Origin: Flagellimonas marinaquae
GTDB taxonomy: Bacteria > Bacteroidota > Bacteroidia > Flavobacteriales > Flavobacteriaceae
NCBI RefSeq assembly: GCF_003992675.1
Contig: NZ_RZMZ01000016.1
Span: 1 to 64,000, forward strand
Direction of reading: 5' to 3'
DNA length: 64,000 nt
In this document: one piece after another, positions 7,424 to 15,851 of the stretch
How positions within the stretch are numbered: the first letter of the stretch is position 1
Layout of the letters: each line of letters begins with the position of its first letter
The notes under the pieces: generated by a model
What the model was told of the DNA's origin: nothing
Database searches by the model: none
The model's input: the letters and a program-made list of their open reading frames with translations, nothing else
Position numbers and translations under genes: made by a program

Positions 7424-9229
7424 ATGAGTTCCATTACAGATAAACCTATCATTGGTCTTTCAGAAGATTTATTAAAGGTCCAAAAATACAGTGAAGCATT
7501 ATCGAGTTTCATAGCGCAAAGTGACACACCCATCACTATTGGCTTGCAAGGTGAATGGGGTACGGGTAAAACGTCGCTCATGTCATTATTACTTGAAGAT
7601 TTCAACAAAAAGGACATAGCAAGTTCCTGGGTCAATACTTGGGAGTACAGTATGTTCAAAGGTTCCCATGAGACAACGCCTGGTGTACTTCGGGGCATGC
7701 TTGAAAAACTCAAGGATTCCTGTACGGAAAGAGGTGTTTCGACTTTAAAGGATGATACCAAGGAAAAATTTGGTAAAGCTGCTAAATTCCTCGGGAACCT
7801 TGCCAATCAGGTGGTGGTAAATAAAACAGGTTTGGATTTTAAGGATGCTGCTGCCTCTGTTTCAGCAAAAGAGGAGAACATGGTGGAAATTGCAAAAATC
7901 AAGGCCTTGATAACGGAATTGATAGGTGAGCTCATCGAGGGAGACAACCCGATAAAGAAGGTTGTGTTTTTTGTGGATGATTTGGATAGAATTCCCCCAA
8001 GTGATGCCGTTGAAATTTTGGAAGCACTTAAAAATATTTTTGATATTCCCAATTGCGTTTTTGTTCTCGCTATTGACTATGATGTTGTTGTTAAGGGGCT
8101 GGAGAGCAAGTTTGGCAAGAAGACAGAAGAGAATGAAAGAGAGTTCCGTTCCTTTTTTGATAAGATCATTCAGGTGCCCTTTTCTATGCCAACGGGTACT
8201 TATGACATCGAAAATTTCTTGGTCGAAAAATTGAAATCCTTGGGCATCAATGTAAAGGATGAGGATAAGGAACTATATACAAAGGCTGTACGCTATAGCA
8301 TAGGTTTCAACCCTAGAAGTTTAAAGAGGTATCTCAACTCCTTTAGTTTGATCAATCATCTCCGTGATTTGGATTCGGAAGAGTTGGATGGTCAATATGA
8401 TGAATTCATGCTGTTTGCAATATTGGGCATACAGATTTCGTATCCTAAGATTTTCAGGCTTGTGACTCAGAAACCTAATTTCCTTGCCTGGGATAAGGGT
8501 TTTGCAAATAAATACGGCATTGAATGGGATGAACTTCAGAAAAATTTAGAAAAGTTTGGAGAATCCGAACTTATTGACGAGGAGTGGGAGCAAGTGGTTT
8601 GGGGTGCCTGTCAAAAAGACCCATATTTAAAAGCAAAAGCCTTTTCGTTATTGGAATTTCTAAACTTGTTAAGGGATAAATATCAAGGGTCTTTGGAGGA
8701 TGAATTGGAACAAGCATTGACTTTTGCAGCTATCACAAATGTAGATGATGACCTCAATACAAAACAAACAGTGTTAAAAATAGGCAATAAGACTATCTTT
8801 AATGGAATAGAGAATAAGATACAACAACTCAGTGAAGAAGGATTTGATGATATAGCAATTGATAATTGGAATTCATTATGGAATGTACTTACCAATAAAG
8901 CACAAAACAATCCTAATCAAAGAGTGTCATTGGCAAAAAGCGGATGTGGCTTTTATGATGACTCAAAAGGGGGCAAAGGAAAAAATCAAATGTTTTACAC
9001 ATGGAACCCCTCTAAAAAGTATTCAGGAGTTAAGGTCTTCTTAAAGAAAAATTCTGGACTGGTAAAAAGCGTATACGAGGAGTTAAAGCGTAATTATCAA
9101 ATCAATAATGAGGAATCCTTTTACATAAATAAGAACAAGGATTTGATTTTGGAACCAATCTTATATCAGGAGCTGGGTCAGGAGAAGTATAGGAAACTAT
9201 TGTCAGACTTAGCAAACTATATTCATTGA
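7424..9229 (+). CDS. KAP-family P-loop NTPase
   Basis: The Walker A motif GEWGTGKT is at residues 43-50 and the extended Walker B VVFFVDDLDRIPP is at about 180-192, the signature of KAP P-loop NTPases. After the NTPase core (to about 330, including an arginine in NPRSLKRYLNSF) comes a helical region and then a C-terminal domain of about 150 residues (from about 450) that I do not recognise. Unlike many KAP proteins, no transmembrane helices are inserted. KAP ATPases belong to the STAND-related group and several bacterial members act in anti-phage or plasmid-maintenance systems; that role here is inference from family and from nearby nuclease-like genes. Confidence 0.85.
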   Translation: MSSITDKPIIGLSEDLLKVQKYSEALSSFIAQSDTPITIGLQGEWGTGKTSLMSLLLEDFNKKDIASSWVNTWEYSMFKGSHETTPGVLRGMLEKLKDSCTERGVSTLKDDTKEKFGKAAKFLGNLANQVVVNKTGLDFKDAAASVSAKEENMVEIAKIKALITELIGELIEGDNPIKKVVFFVDDLDRIPPSDAVEILEALKNIFDIPNCVFVLAIDYDVVVKGLESKFGKKTEENEREFRSFFDKIIQVPFSMPTGTYDIENFLVEKLKSLGINVKDEDKELYTKAVRYSIGFNPRSLKRYLNSFSLINHLRDLDSEELDGQYDEFMLFAILGIQISYPKIFRLVTQKPNFLAWDKGFANKYGIEWDELQKNLEKFGESELIDEEWEQVVWGACQKDPYLKAKAFSLLEFLNLLRDKYQGSLEDELEQALTFAAITNVDDDLNTKQTVLKIGNKTIFNGIENKIQQLSEEGFDDIAIDNWNSLWNVLTNKAQNNPNQRVSLAKSGCGFYDDSKGGKGKNQMFYTWNPSKKYSGVKVFLKKNSGLVKSVYEELKRNYQINNEESFYINKNKDLILEPILYQELGQEKYRKLLSDLANYIH

Positions 9230-9360
9230 ACTTTTGATAATCAATTAAATCCATCTATAAAAATGCCCTAATTATTTCTAAAGTCTTCTCTTATAAAAAG
9301 ATGCGATTTGTTTAACCTCTGAATGAGTGAAGCAATATATTTAATAGATAAACTTGTGAT

Positions 9361-9567
9361 TTGAATCATGTTATTATAGGATATTCGGCAGTGTCGAAGC
9401 GGAAAAATTCCAAAGGTAAACTTGACATACGGCATGCGGTTAAATCAAAAAATGATAAAATCCGGCTATCCGATTGCGATATCGCTGTTTCAACCCAATG
9501 GGGTAAAGATAACATTGGAAACATCATTTCAATCGCAAAAAAAGAAGGGATGAAAATAGCCCAATAG
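9361..9567 (+). CDS. Possible small protein or gene remnant
   Basis: The open frame begins with a TTG and encodes 68 residues ending STQWGKDNIGNIISIAKKEGMKIAQ. The tail resembles a small Bacteroidota protein type that ends with an 'S.QWG..N...FI..AK..GYKI' pattern, which makes it look like coding sequence. The start is weak, there is no ATG, and the usual N-terminal part of that type appears different, so this may be a decayed or atypically started gene. Confidence 0.35.
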   Translation: MNHVIIGYSAVSKRKNSKGKLDIRHAVKSKNDKIRLSDCDIAVSTQWGKDNIGNIISIAKKEGMKIAQ

Positions 9568-9648
9568 AAAAAATCGTTTAACCGGATCTTTTGTTGCTAA
9601 ACAAAAGTAATTTCTGTGACATGCGATAGGACCAAATTTACAATAAGA

Positions 9649-10107
9649 ATGGAGACCAATGGAATAGCAACTTTATGGAAAAAATATAATTTTTTGCACG
9701 AACAACTTAAAGTTGAGCTCGGCAGGACCTCCAATTTAACGGGAGAGTATGCCGAGTATCTTATCAATGCTCACTTAAGAGGGGATTTGTTGAAACCCTC
9801 AACTCATAGTGCTGATATTATAGTGAATGATTTGTTTTACCAGGTTAAAAGCCGCAGAACTTCAAAAACATTGAATACTCAGTTGGGAATTATCAGATCC
9901 TGGGACTTTGATTTTTTGGCAGTGGTTTTATTTGATAATGTAGGTAAGGTATTAAAGGCGATGCTATATCCAAAAGAAACGGTGCTGGAGTATGCCAAAA
10001 AAAATAGACTACAAAATGGTTGGGTGTTGTCGATGACTAGACAAGTGTTGGACCATAAAAGCGGTACTGATATTACACAAAGTTTAAGAAAAATAAACCA
10101 AGATTAA
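9649..10107 (+). CDS. PD-(D/E)XK-like nuclease-fold protein
   Basis: From the ATG at 9649 (a GTG at 9616 would extend it by 11) the 152-residue product shows an E at about 33 in GEYAEYLI, then ADIIVNDLFYQVKSRR at about 55-70, where D56 and Q65-V-K67 fit the D...(E/Q)xK core of the PD-(D/E)XK superfamily. This layout occurs in restriction-like enzymes and in stand-alone defence-associated nucleases. No DNA-recognition domain or partner methylase is present. It lies 420 bases after the KAP NTPase. Confidence 0.55.
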   Translation: METNGIATLWKKYNFLHEQLKVELGRTSNLTGEYAEYLINAHLRGDLLKPSTHSADIIVNDLFYQVKSRRTSKTLNTQLGIIRSWDFDFLAVVLFDNVGKVLKAMLYPKETVLEYAKKNRLQNGWVLSMTRQVLDHKSGTDITQSLRKINQD

Positions 10108-10370
10108 ATTCTCCTTTTTAAGAATAAAAACTCAATAGCACTTCGAAATTATTTTATCTAAACCACAATTATAAAATTTTAGTTTTCAATGTTTAAAGTG
10201 AAAAAACATAGTTTTTGTTTGTCCCTGCTCAGTTTAAAGAAATAAATTGAAATGAAATATGATATATTGGGATTGATGCAATCAACATAATTAAGTGATG
10301 GAGGCAATCGTTTCCGGAGAAGTTTTATAGATGAAAATCAATTATAAATTAAATATCACCATCCTACGAT

Positions 10371-11107
10371 ATGATAAAACAAATTAGAGAAATTGTGAAG
10401 GTTGATGGAAATCATAAGATTTCCCTCTTTTTGGATCGATTAATCACTGTTAGCATAGTTATTGCCATAGTTCATTTGACATTGGAAACCGAAAAGGATT
10501 TCTATAAGGCTCACCGGAGTTTTTTCCGTGTTGTTGAAATTCTTTTGACAATAATTTTTACCGTTGAGTATATAATGCGTTTAATTGCTTACAATCGTCA
10601 GACCGATAGGAGTTTTTTATCTCATATTCTCTCATCTTCAATGTTGATTGATTTAATGGCTCTAATCCCATTCTATCTTACTTTATTGCCGGTTGATTTA
10701 CGTTATTTAAGGATATTTAGGCTATTTCGAATAGCCCGTATTTTTAAGCTCGCGCGATATAACAGGGCCATCAACATTGTACGAATAGTTATGAAAGATA
10801 GAAAAGAATTGCTTACTGTAAGTTTTTTTTGATTTTCTTTATACTTTATATAGTCAGTGCGTTAATGTATTATGTTGAAAACCAGGCGCAACCGGAATCA
10901 TTTTCGAGCATTATTAAAACAATGTGGTGGGGTGTGGCAACACTTACGACAGTAGGATATGGAGATATTTATCCCATTACAGGATTAGGAAAAATATTGG
11001 GTGGAATTATTGCTGTTTTAGGTATTGGTCTCTTTGCAATCCCTACGGGTATCATTGCTTCCGGATTCTTGGAATACTTCGAAAAAAATAACGTTGGCAA
11101 GAGGTAA
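10371..11107 (+). pseudogene. Voltage-gated K+ channel, split by a -1 frame shift at a T8 run
   Basis: Two overlapping frames encode one channel. 10371-10832 gives spans S1-S4, with an S4 segment carrying regularly spaced arginines (RYLRIFRLFRIARIFK). 10829-11107 gives S5, the pore helix, the selectivity filter TTVGYGD and S6. The join is at eight T residues (10823-10830): reading one base back (or one extra T) gives a continuous product of about 245 residues, the usual size of a six-TM KvAP-like channel without a cytoplasmic ligand domain. Everything else is intact, so this is either a recent single-base lesion, a sequencing error in a homopolymer, or slippage-dependent expression. Confidence 0.8.
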
Positions 11108-11489
11108 TCCTTCGGAGATATGGGAGCGACGGACGAGAGTGAACCACTTTTAATTTAATACGACTGTACGGTGCCACAGACCTTTTTTGTAAAAAAAGAA
11201 CTATTACGAACAAGTAGATAAACAAGCGAAAAATAAAATAGATATTCATGCCCTATACCTAGGGTGTGATGAAACAACGGATTGGAATCTTTAGTTTAGA
11301 CTGGTCATAAAGGTGATAGACATCGACTTTTAACTTTGATTATTATTAAATATATCAGATAGATTTTGTTTCAAATGGATATAGGAGTAAATAAATAAAA
11401 CTCAATAACTACTGATTCTGATTTTTGTTAAGATCATTTCGATTAATAAATGAACTGCTCATTATTGTTTTCCCGATACATTAATTTTT
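11108..11489. other. Gene-free stretch, 382 nt
   Basis: AT-rich sequence between the K+ channel and the DUF2779 gene. No plausible open frame, tRNA or strong hairpin was seen; it presumably carries the promoter of the downstream gene. Confidence 0.5.
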
Positions 11490-13475
11490 ATGCGCTACCT
11501 CACCAAATCCCGTTACAAATTAGGGCTGGAATGCCCCAACAAACTCTATTACACCAAAAAGGAGGCATATGCCAACCAAAAGGACGACAATCCCTTTTTG
11601 GAGGCCCTTGCATCTGGTGGGTTTCAAGTGGAGGAGCTGGCCCGATTGCACTACCCTGATGGGGTTTTAATTAACGATACGCCTGGTGATAGGTATGATT
11701 ATGATGCCAAGGTAGCGGAAACCAATACATATCTGGAACAGGACAACGTGGTCATTTTTGAAGCGGCCTTCAAGTACAACAACTTATTTATCCGTGTTGA
11801 TATCCTGGAGAAAAAAGGCGACCAAATCAATTTGATAGAGGTCAAGGCCAAATCTTTCAAAAAAGGACATGACAAGAAGGATGTAAAATTCAATTCCAAC
11901 TGGAATTTTTACCTCTTTGACGTTGCCTTCCAGAAATACGTGATCGAAAAAGCAAGGCCATCTTATAAAGTGAGCCCGTATTTAATGTTGGCAGACCAAG
12001 ATAAAACGGCACAGGTGGATCGGCTCAACCAAATGTTCCGTATCAAAAAAAACAAAGAAAACCGTACGGGCATTGAAACCATAACCGAACAGGTTGCAAC
12101 CCTGAAATTGCCAGAGCAATCCGTGCTGTCACTGGTGCCCGTTTCTGATCTTGTAGCTGGAATAGAGTCTGGAAAGCATAGGATTTTAAAGGACTTTGCC
12201 TTTGAGGATTCAATAGCGGTGTTAGCCAAAGCTTACAGTGAGGACCGCTACATTGGTCATGACCTCAACTTTGGTGAATGTAAAAAATGTGAGTTCAGAA
12301 CGGATGAGAGCACAAAGGACAAAAAATCGGGTTTTAAGGAATGTTTCGGTAAACAAATGAACTGGAATGAAGCCGATTTTGAAGATGCCACGGTTTTTGA
12401 GATTACCAAATTGCACCATACCAAACTCAAGATGTTCAATGAACTGGGTATTTTAAAATTGCAGGATATCGATGACTCGCGATTGATGCCCAAAAGTGAC
12501 TCCAAGCAAGTACTTAACGGATGGACCCTTTACGAACGTCAAGTCCTTCAAAAGGAAATGGCCTTACAGGACACGGCTTTGCCCTATAAACTATTGAGAA
12601 ATGAACTAAAAGCGGAAATGGAATCTTGGAAGTTCCCGCTCAATTTCATTGATTTTGAGGCGTCAACTGTTGCCCTGCCATTCCATAAGGGACAGTCGCC
12701 CTATGAAAAAGTGGTGTTTCAGTTTTCGCACCATATCTATCATGAGAATGGCTTTGTTGAACACGCAAACCAATATATCAATGTGGAACCCGGTGTCTTT
12801 CCCAATTTTGAATTTGTAAGGGCCCTGAAAAGCGCATTGAGCCATAATGATGGTACTGTGTTCCAATACTCCCCTTACGAGAATTCCACATTGAACCAGG
12901 TCAAGGCACAATTGGAAGGATCCAGTGAACCGGATAGGGAACAGCTCATCAACTTCATCAAATCTTTGACAAGTCCTCCCAAGGATAGGAATTATATGGG
13001 TGAGCTTTGGAAACCAACCCGCGGTATGGTGGATTTATGTGAAGTCATCAAGGCCTATTATTATAATGCATACACCAAGGGCAGTAACTCCATAAAAGAT
13101 GTGCTGCCCGCTATTTTTAGGACATCGCCACGCATCAGGGAGAAATACGCCCGTAAAATTGCAGATATCAATATGACGACCAGTAACTTTCCCATAGATC
13201 ATATCTGGTTAGATATTGAAGAGGGAGCGGTAGTGGATCCTTATAAGAAACTGGACAAGCCTTTTGAGGATTGGGATGAGAATTTTGAGCGTAAGAGCGA
13301 TATAGAGGAGGTCAACAACGGTGGAGCGGCCCTCACTGCTTATGGCTTGACCCAATACACCGATATGGGTGAGATGGAACGCGGAAAACTAAAGTCAGCT
13401 TTGTTGAAATATTGCGAATTGGATACGTTGGCCATGGTGATGATCTTTGAACACCTAAAAGAACTGACAGAATAG
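11490..13475 (+). CDS. DUF2779 protein: Cas4-like Fe-S nuclease fused to DEDD-like exonuclease
   Basis: The 661-residue product matches DUF2779 in layout. The N-terminal half looks Cas4/RecB-like: C15 (GLECPNKLYY), a PD-(D/E)XK core with D104 and E117-V-K119, then C264, C267 and C285, which could hold an iron-sulfur cluster with C15. The C-terminal half begins at about 387 with FIDFEAS, an exonuclease motif of the DEDD/RNase H-like type, and ends with YCELDTLAM, which fits the third acidic motif. Such proteins are predicted nucleases of unknown role. Start at the ATG at 11490. The small membrane protein at 13481 begins 5 bases after its stop. Confidence 0.85.
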   Translation: MRYLTKSRYKLGLECPNKLYYTKKEAYANQKDDNPFLEALASGGFQVEELARLHYPDGVLINDTPGDRYDYDAKVAETNTYLEQDNVVIFEAAFKYNNLFIRVDILEKKGDQINLIEVKAKSFKKGHDKKDVKFNSNWNFYLFDVAFQKYVIEKARPSYKVSPYLMLADQDKTAQVDRLNQMFRIKKNKENRTGIETITEQVATLKLPEQSVLSLVPVSDLVAGIESGKHRILKDFAFEDSIAVLAKAYSEDRYIGHDLNFGECKKCEFRTDESTKDKKSGFKECFGKQMNWNEADFEDATVFEITKLHHTKLKMFNELGILKLQDIDDSRLMPKSDSKQVLNGWTLYERQVLQKEMALQDTALPYKLLRNELKAEMESWKFPLNFIDFEASTVALPFHKGQSPYEKVVFQFSHHIYHENGFVEHANQYINVEPGVFPNFEFVRALKSALSHNDGTVFQYSPYENSTLNQVKAQLEGSSEPDREQLINFIKSLTSPPKDRNYMGELWKPTRGMVDLCEVIKAYYYNAYTKGSNSIKDVLPAIFRTSPRIREKYARKIADINMTTSNFPIDHIWLDIEEGAVVDPYKKLDKPFEDWDENFERKSDIEEVNNGGAALTAYGLTQYTDMGEMERGKLKSALLKYCELDTLAMVMIFEHLKELTE

Positions 13476-13480
13476 CGAAT

Positions 13481-13660
13481 ATGATATCATTCATTGCAAT
13501 ATATCTTTCGATAGGATTTTTTATAACCTTTTTGGCCAACGTTCTTTTTTATGTATCCAACAGGGAGCTTTCCAAACCTTTTGAGGTTTTGGTTATTTTA
13601 TTGATATGGCCTACGGTGATCGTCGGTTTTCTCAATGCCTATTTTGATGTAGGGGAGTAG
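13481..13660 (+). CDS. Small two-TM membrane protein (59 residues)
   Basis: A 59-residue frame starts at an ATG five bases after the DUF2779 stop. It encodes two hydrophobic segments (MISFIAIYLSIGFFITFLA and about residues 36-51) joined by a short charged loop (SNRELSKPF). The spacing and the uninterrupted frame support a real, coupled gene, but the function is unknown. Confidence 0.6.
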   Translation: MISFIAIYLSIGFFITFLANVLFYVSNRELSKPFEVLVILLIWPTVIVGFLNAYFDVGE

Positions 13661-13712
13661 TGCCACAACTTGTATCCAAATTATCCAATTTATTAATGAT
13701 TTGATGTAGCGT

Positions 13713-14195
13713 ATGAACAATTTATGTTTGCTGGATCTGGACCATACTTTGATCTATGGTTCTTATGCACCTTCAGAACAAGTGGAACTGCTGTTTGCGT
13801 ATAGTGAGTACCTAAAAGTCTATAAACGTCCCTACGTCGACAAGTTTATCGACTTCTTGAATGAAACTTACGAGGCCATTATTGTTTATACCACTGCCAA
13901 GGAGGATTATGCGGACCGAATCTGTTCTGAACTGCATATTGATGTTAAGGCACTACTGTCACGAAACGATTGCTTGAGTGAAAATGATAGGTTTTATAAG
14001 CGTTTTAGACCAAACTGGGCCAAAGAATATAGAACAATCCATATCATCGATGACAGCCCAAATGTTTGGTTGGATACGGAAAACTATGATGACCAAATAG
14101 CGTTCATCGTCCCAAAGGAGTTTAGGGGGGAGCTAGGGGATGAAGAGTTGTTGGCCATAGAGGATGTAATCAGAAATAAAAGGGTCCAGATATAA
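13713..14195 (+). CDS. HAD-superfamily FCP1/NIF-like phosphatase
   Basis: Near the N-terminus LLDLDHTLIYG gives the HAD motif DxDxT (D8, D10, T12) of the FCP1/NLI-interacting-factor group. VYTTAKEDYADRI at about 57 is motif II (T), and HIIDDSPN near 110 provides the acidic motif. At 160 residues it matches a minimal FCP1-like phosphatase without a cap. These enzymes remove phosphate from protein Ser/Thr or small substrates. It follows the small membrane gene by 50 bases and converges with the next gene. Confidence 0.75.
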   Translation: MNNLCLLDLDHTLIYGSYAPSEQVELLFAYSEYLKVYKRPYVDKFIDFLNETYEAIIVYTTAKEDYADRICSELHIDVKALLSRNDCLSENDRFYKRFRPNWAKEYRTIHIIDDSPNVWLDTENYDDQIAFIVPKEFRGELGDEELLAIEDVIRNKRVQI

Positions 14196-14225
14196 TGATA
14201 ATTTCTGGAGCCTTCGGTTACAATA

Positions 14226-15509
14226 TCAGAGGTCTATCCCTATTTGTTTGATGCGTTTGTCATTTTGGCTTTTGCCTTCCCTGAGCAGTTTGTTCCCGCC
14301 ATTGAATTCCATGGCCTTTTGATTAATGTTTTTCAGGGACTCCCTGAGCTTTTTGACCCTGGACTCATAGGAAAGGGAGCCATCGTAATCCTCCAATAGT
14401 TCTGGATAGGTGATGGGCTGGGGGTGTTTTTCCACAATGCTTTGGAGCACTTTAAGATCTTCACTGGGCAATGTGTCCTCCAAGTGGCCGAGTATGTCTT
14501 TAAAGACAATCGTTCTGTTCCTCTTTCTTCTGGCGTAAAAATAGATGCCCAGGCCTATGGACAACAACCCGATAAGTGAATAGGCCCATGGGAAGGTGTC
14601 GTTCATCTGCAAGGGGATTTCCGTATATGCGCCGCCAACAAGGTCGGTTTCCGCGATGACCTTTGGCCTTACGTTGAAACCATATGAGGCAAGCACCAGA
14701 AAGCTGCCCTTCGCTTGGTTGTATAGGATGCTTTGTGCATTCTCAAGGATGGGCAATATCGGTCCATGATCGTACTGTAGGATCCGTTGCTCATCGAAAC
14801 GGAATTCCAGTAGTGTGTTATTAGTGTGCACCAAGGGCTTATCATATTCCATGACCTTTCGGTAAAGTGGGATGAAGACTTCCTCGGGGAGCTTCCCGAT
14901 GTTTTTCCAGGTGCGGTCTTTAAAGTCAAAGACATAGATGTTGCTGTTCTGCTGATAAAAGACCTCACCTTTGTAGCGTTGTGCCCGTCCCAAAGTGAAG
15001 GTATAGTTGTCATCGTCATCATCGTATGTGCCAACAGGGTCAGCAACATGCGGAATCTCTTCTGGGTTCATGGCATAGTATTCGAACCATTCCCTCTTTC
15101 GTTCGTCATAATAGATAAAGTTGTTCTTTTCGGCGAACAGCCCCGTACCTGCAAAGGACATGATCTGGTCCTTTCGCACAAACAAATGGGAATAGTATCT
15201 GCTCCGCCATGGAAAGGAGCGGTCGATGCGCTCCACGGTATCGTTGACGAACCTATGGACGGTACCACCGCCACGGCCTACGAGATAGGTGGTGTCACCC
15301 TTGTTCAGTGCAACCAGTTCATGGGGATTGATTCGAAAACGATGTTTCCTGGAATTCCAGTAGGTGCCATCTGAGCTGGTGTACAGGGAATCTTTCCCGA
15401 GAATATGATAGTCGCCATTGGAGACAAAGGCCACATAGGAATCTTTCGGCAGTTCGGGCTCTGCGATAAGTAGGTTGATGGCGGACAGCAATCCAAGAAT
15501 AAGGCTCAT
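14226..15509 (-). CDS. Single-span membrane protein: periplasmic beta-rich domain plus cytoplasmic helical/wHTH-like tail
   Basis: A short signal-like N-terminus (MSLILGLLSAINLLIA) is followed by about 290 residues of repeated beta-strand sequence with W/Y-rich turns, reminiscent of a beta-propeller. A single span (AYSLIGLLSIGLGIYFY, about 310-326) is followed by RRKRNR, and then a cytoplasmic tail of about 100 residues resembling a winged helix (DLKVLQSIVEKHPQPITYPEL and SRVKKLRESLKNI). The layout suggests a transmembrane sensor that acts directly on DNA or a partner. I do not recognise a named family. It stands alone on the minus strand, and the right copy of the palindromic repeat lies 44 bases upstream of its start. 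Confidence 0.6.
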   Translation of the reverse strand: MSLILGLLSAINLLIAEPELPKDSYVAFVSNGDYHILGKDSLYTSSDGTYWNSRKHRFRINPHELVALNKGDTTYLVGRGGGTVHRFVNDTVERIDRSFPWRSRYYSHLFVRKDQIMSFAGTGLFAEKNNFIYYDERKREWFEYYAMNPEEIPHVADPVGTYDDDDDNYTFTLGRAQRYKGEVFYQQNSNIYVFDFKDRTWKNIGKLPEEVFIPLYRKVMEYDKPLVHTNNTLLEFRFDEQRILQYDHGPILPILENAQSILYNQAKGSFLVLASYGFNVRPKVIAETDLVGGAYTEIPLQMNDTFPWAYSLIGLLSIGLGIYFYARRKRNRTIVFKDILGHLEDTLPSEDLKVLQSIVEKHPQPITYPELLEDYDGSLSYESRVKKLRESLKNINQKAMEFNGGNKLLREGKSQNDKRIKQIGIDL

Positions 15510-15552
15510 GGAAATTCAAAAAATAATCGTTCAAATGTAAGAATACTCGATA

Positions 15553-15584
15553 AAAAAATACTGGATTACACTGTATTCCACTAA
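15553..15584. repeat. 32-nt direct repeat, right copy, with palindromic core
   Basis: Same orientation as 3057-3088, with one mismatch in the palindrome core (15562-15580). It lies in the divergent region between the membrane sensor-like gene (start at 15509, minus) and the genes starting at 15624 and 15852 (plus), a position suited to an operator. The two copies are 12.5 kb apart. Confidence 0.7.
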
Positions 15585-15623
15585 TTTTTCTAGAGGAAAG
15601 GGAACATTCCTTTAATTTTAAAT

Positions 15624-15815
15624 GTGAATCTATATCCTAAATTCATCCGAGTGCATAAAACTTTTCGATTGGCCCTGTTTTCCTTATTTCCCTTTTCACT
15701 CTTTATATTTTTTATAATGGAAAGTGAGTTGAGATCTGAAGTTTGTCCAGAAGGAGATTGTGGGGACGGCTACATTCGGGTTATGGATTCGATAGCAGTG
15801 AACTTTAAATGTTAA
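15624..15815 (+). CDS. Possible small membrane-anchored protein, GTG start
   Basis: A 63-residue frame begins at a GTG and encodes a basic N-terminus, one hydrophobic segment (LALFSLFPFSLFIFFI) and a short Cys-containing tail (CPEGDCGDGYIR). It might be a small secreted or anchored peptide. The non-ATG start and small size keep confidence low. Confidence 0.3.
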   Translation: MNLYPKFIRVHKTFRLALFSLFPFSLFIFFIMESELRSEVCPEGDCGDGYIRVMDSIAVNFKC

Positions 15816-15851
15816 AAAAACAAACTTTAATCAACTTAGAAATGAATTTTC

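Noticed and set aside
3089-15552. CRISPR array or tRNA-bounded island
   Set aside because: No short regularly spaced repeats, no cas genes, no tRNA and no recombinase gene were found in this interval.
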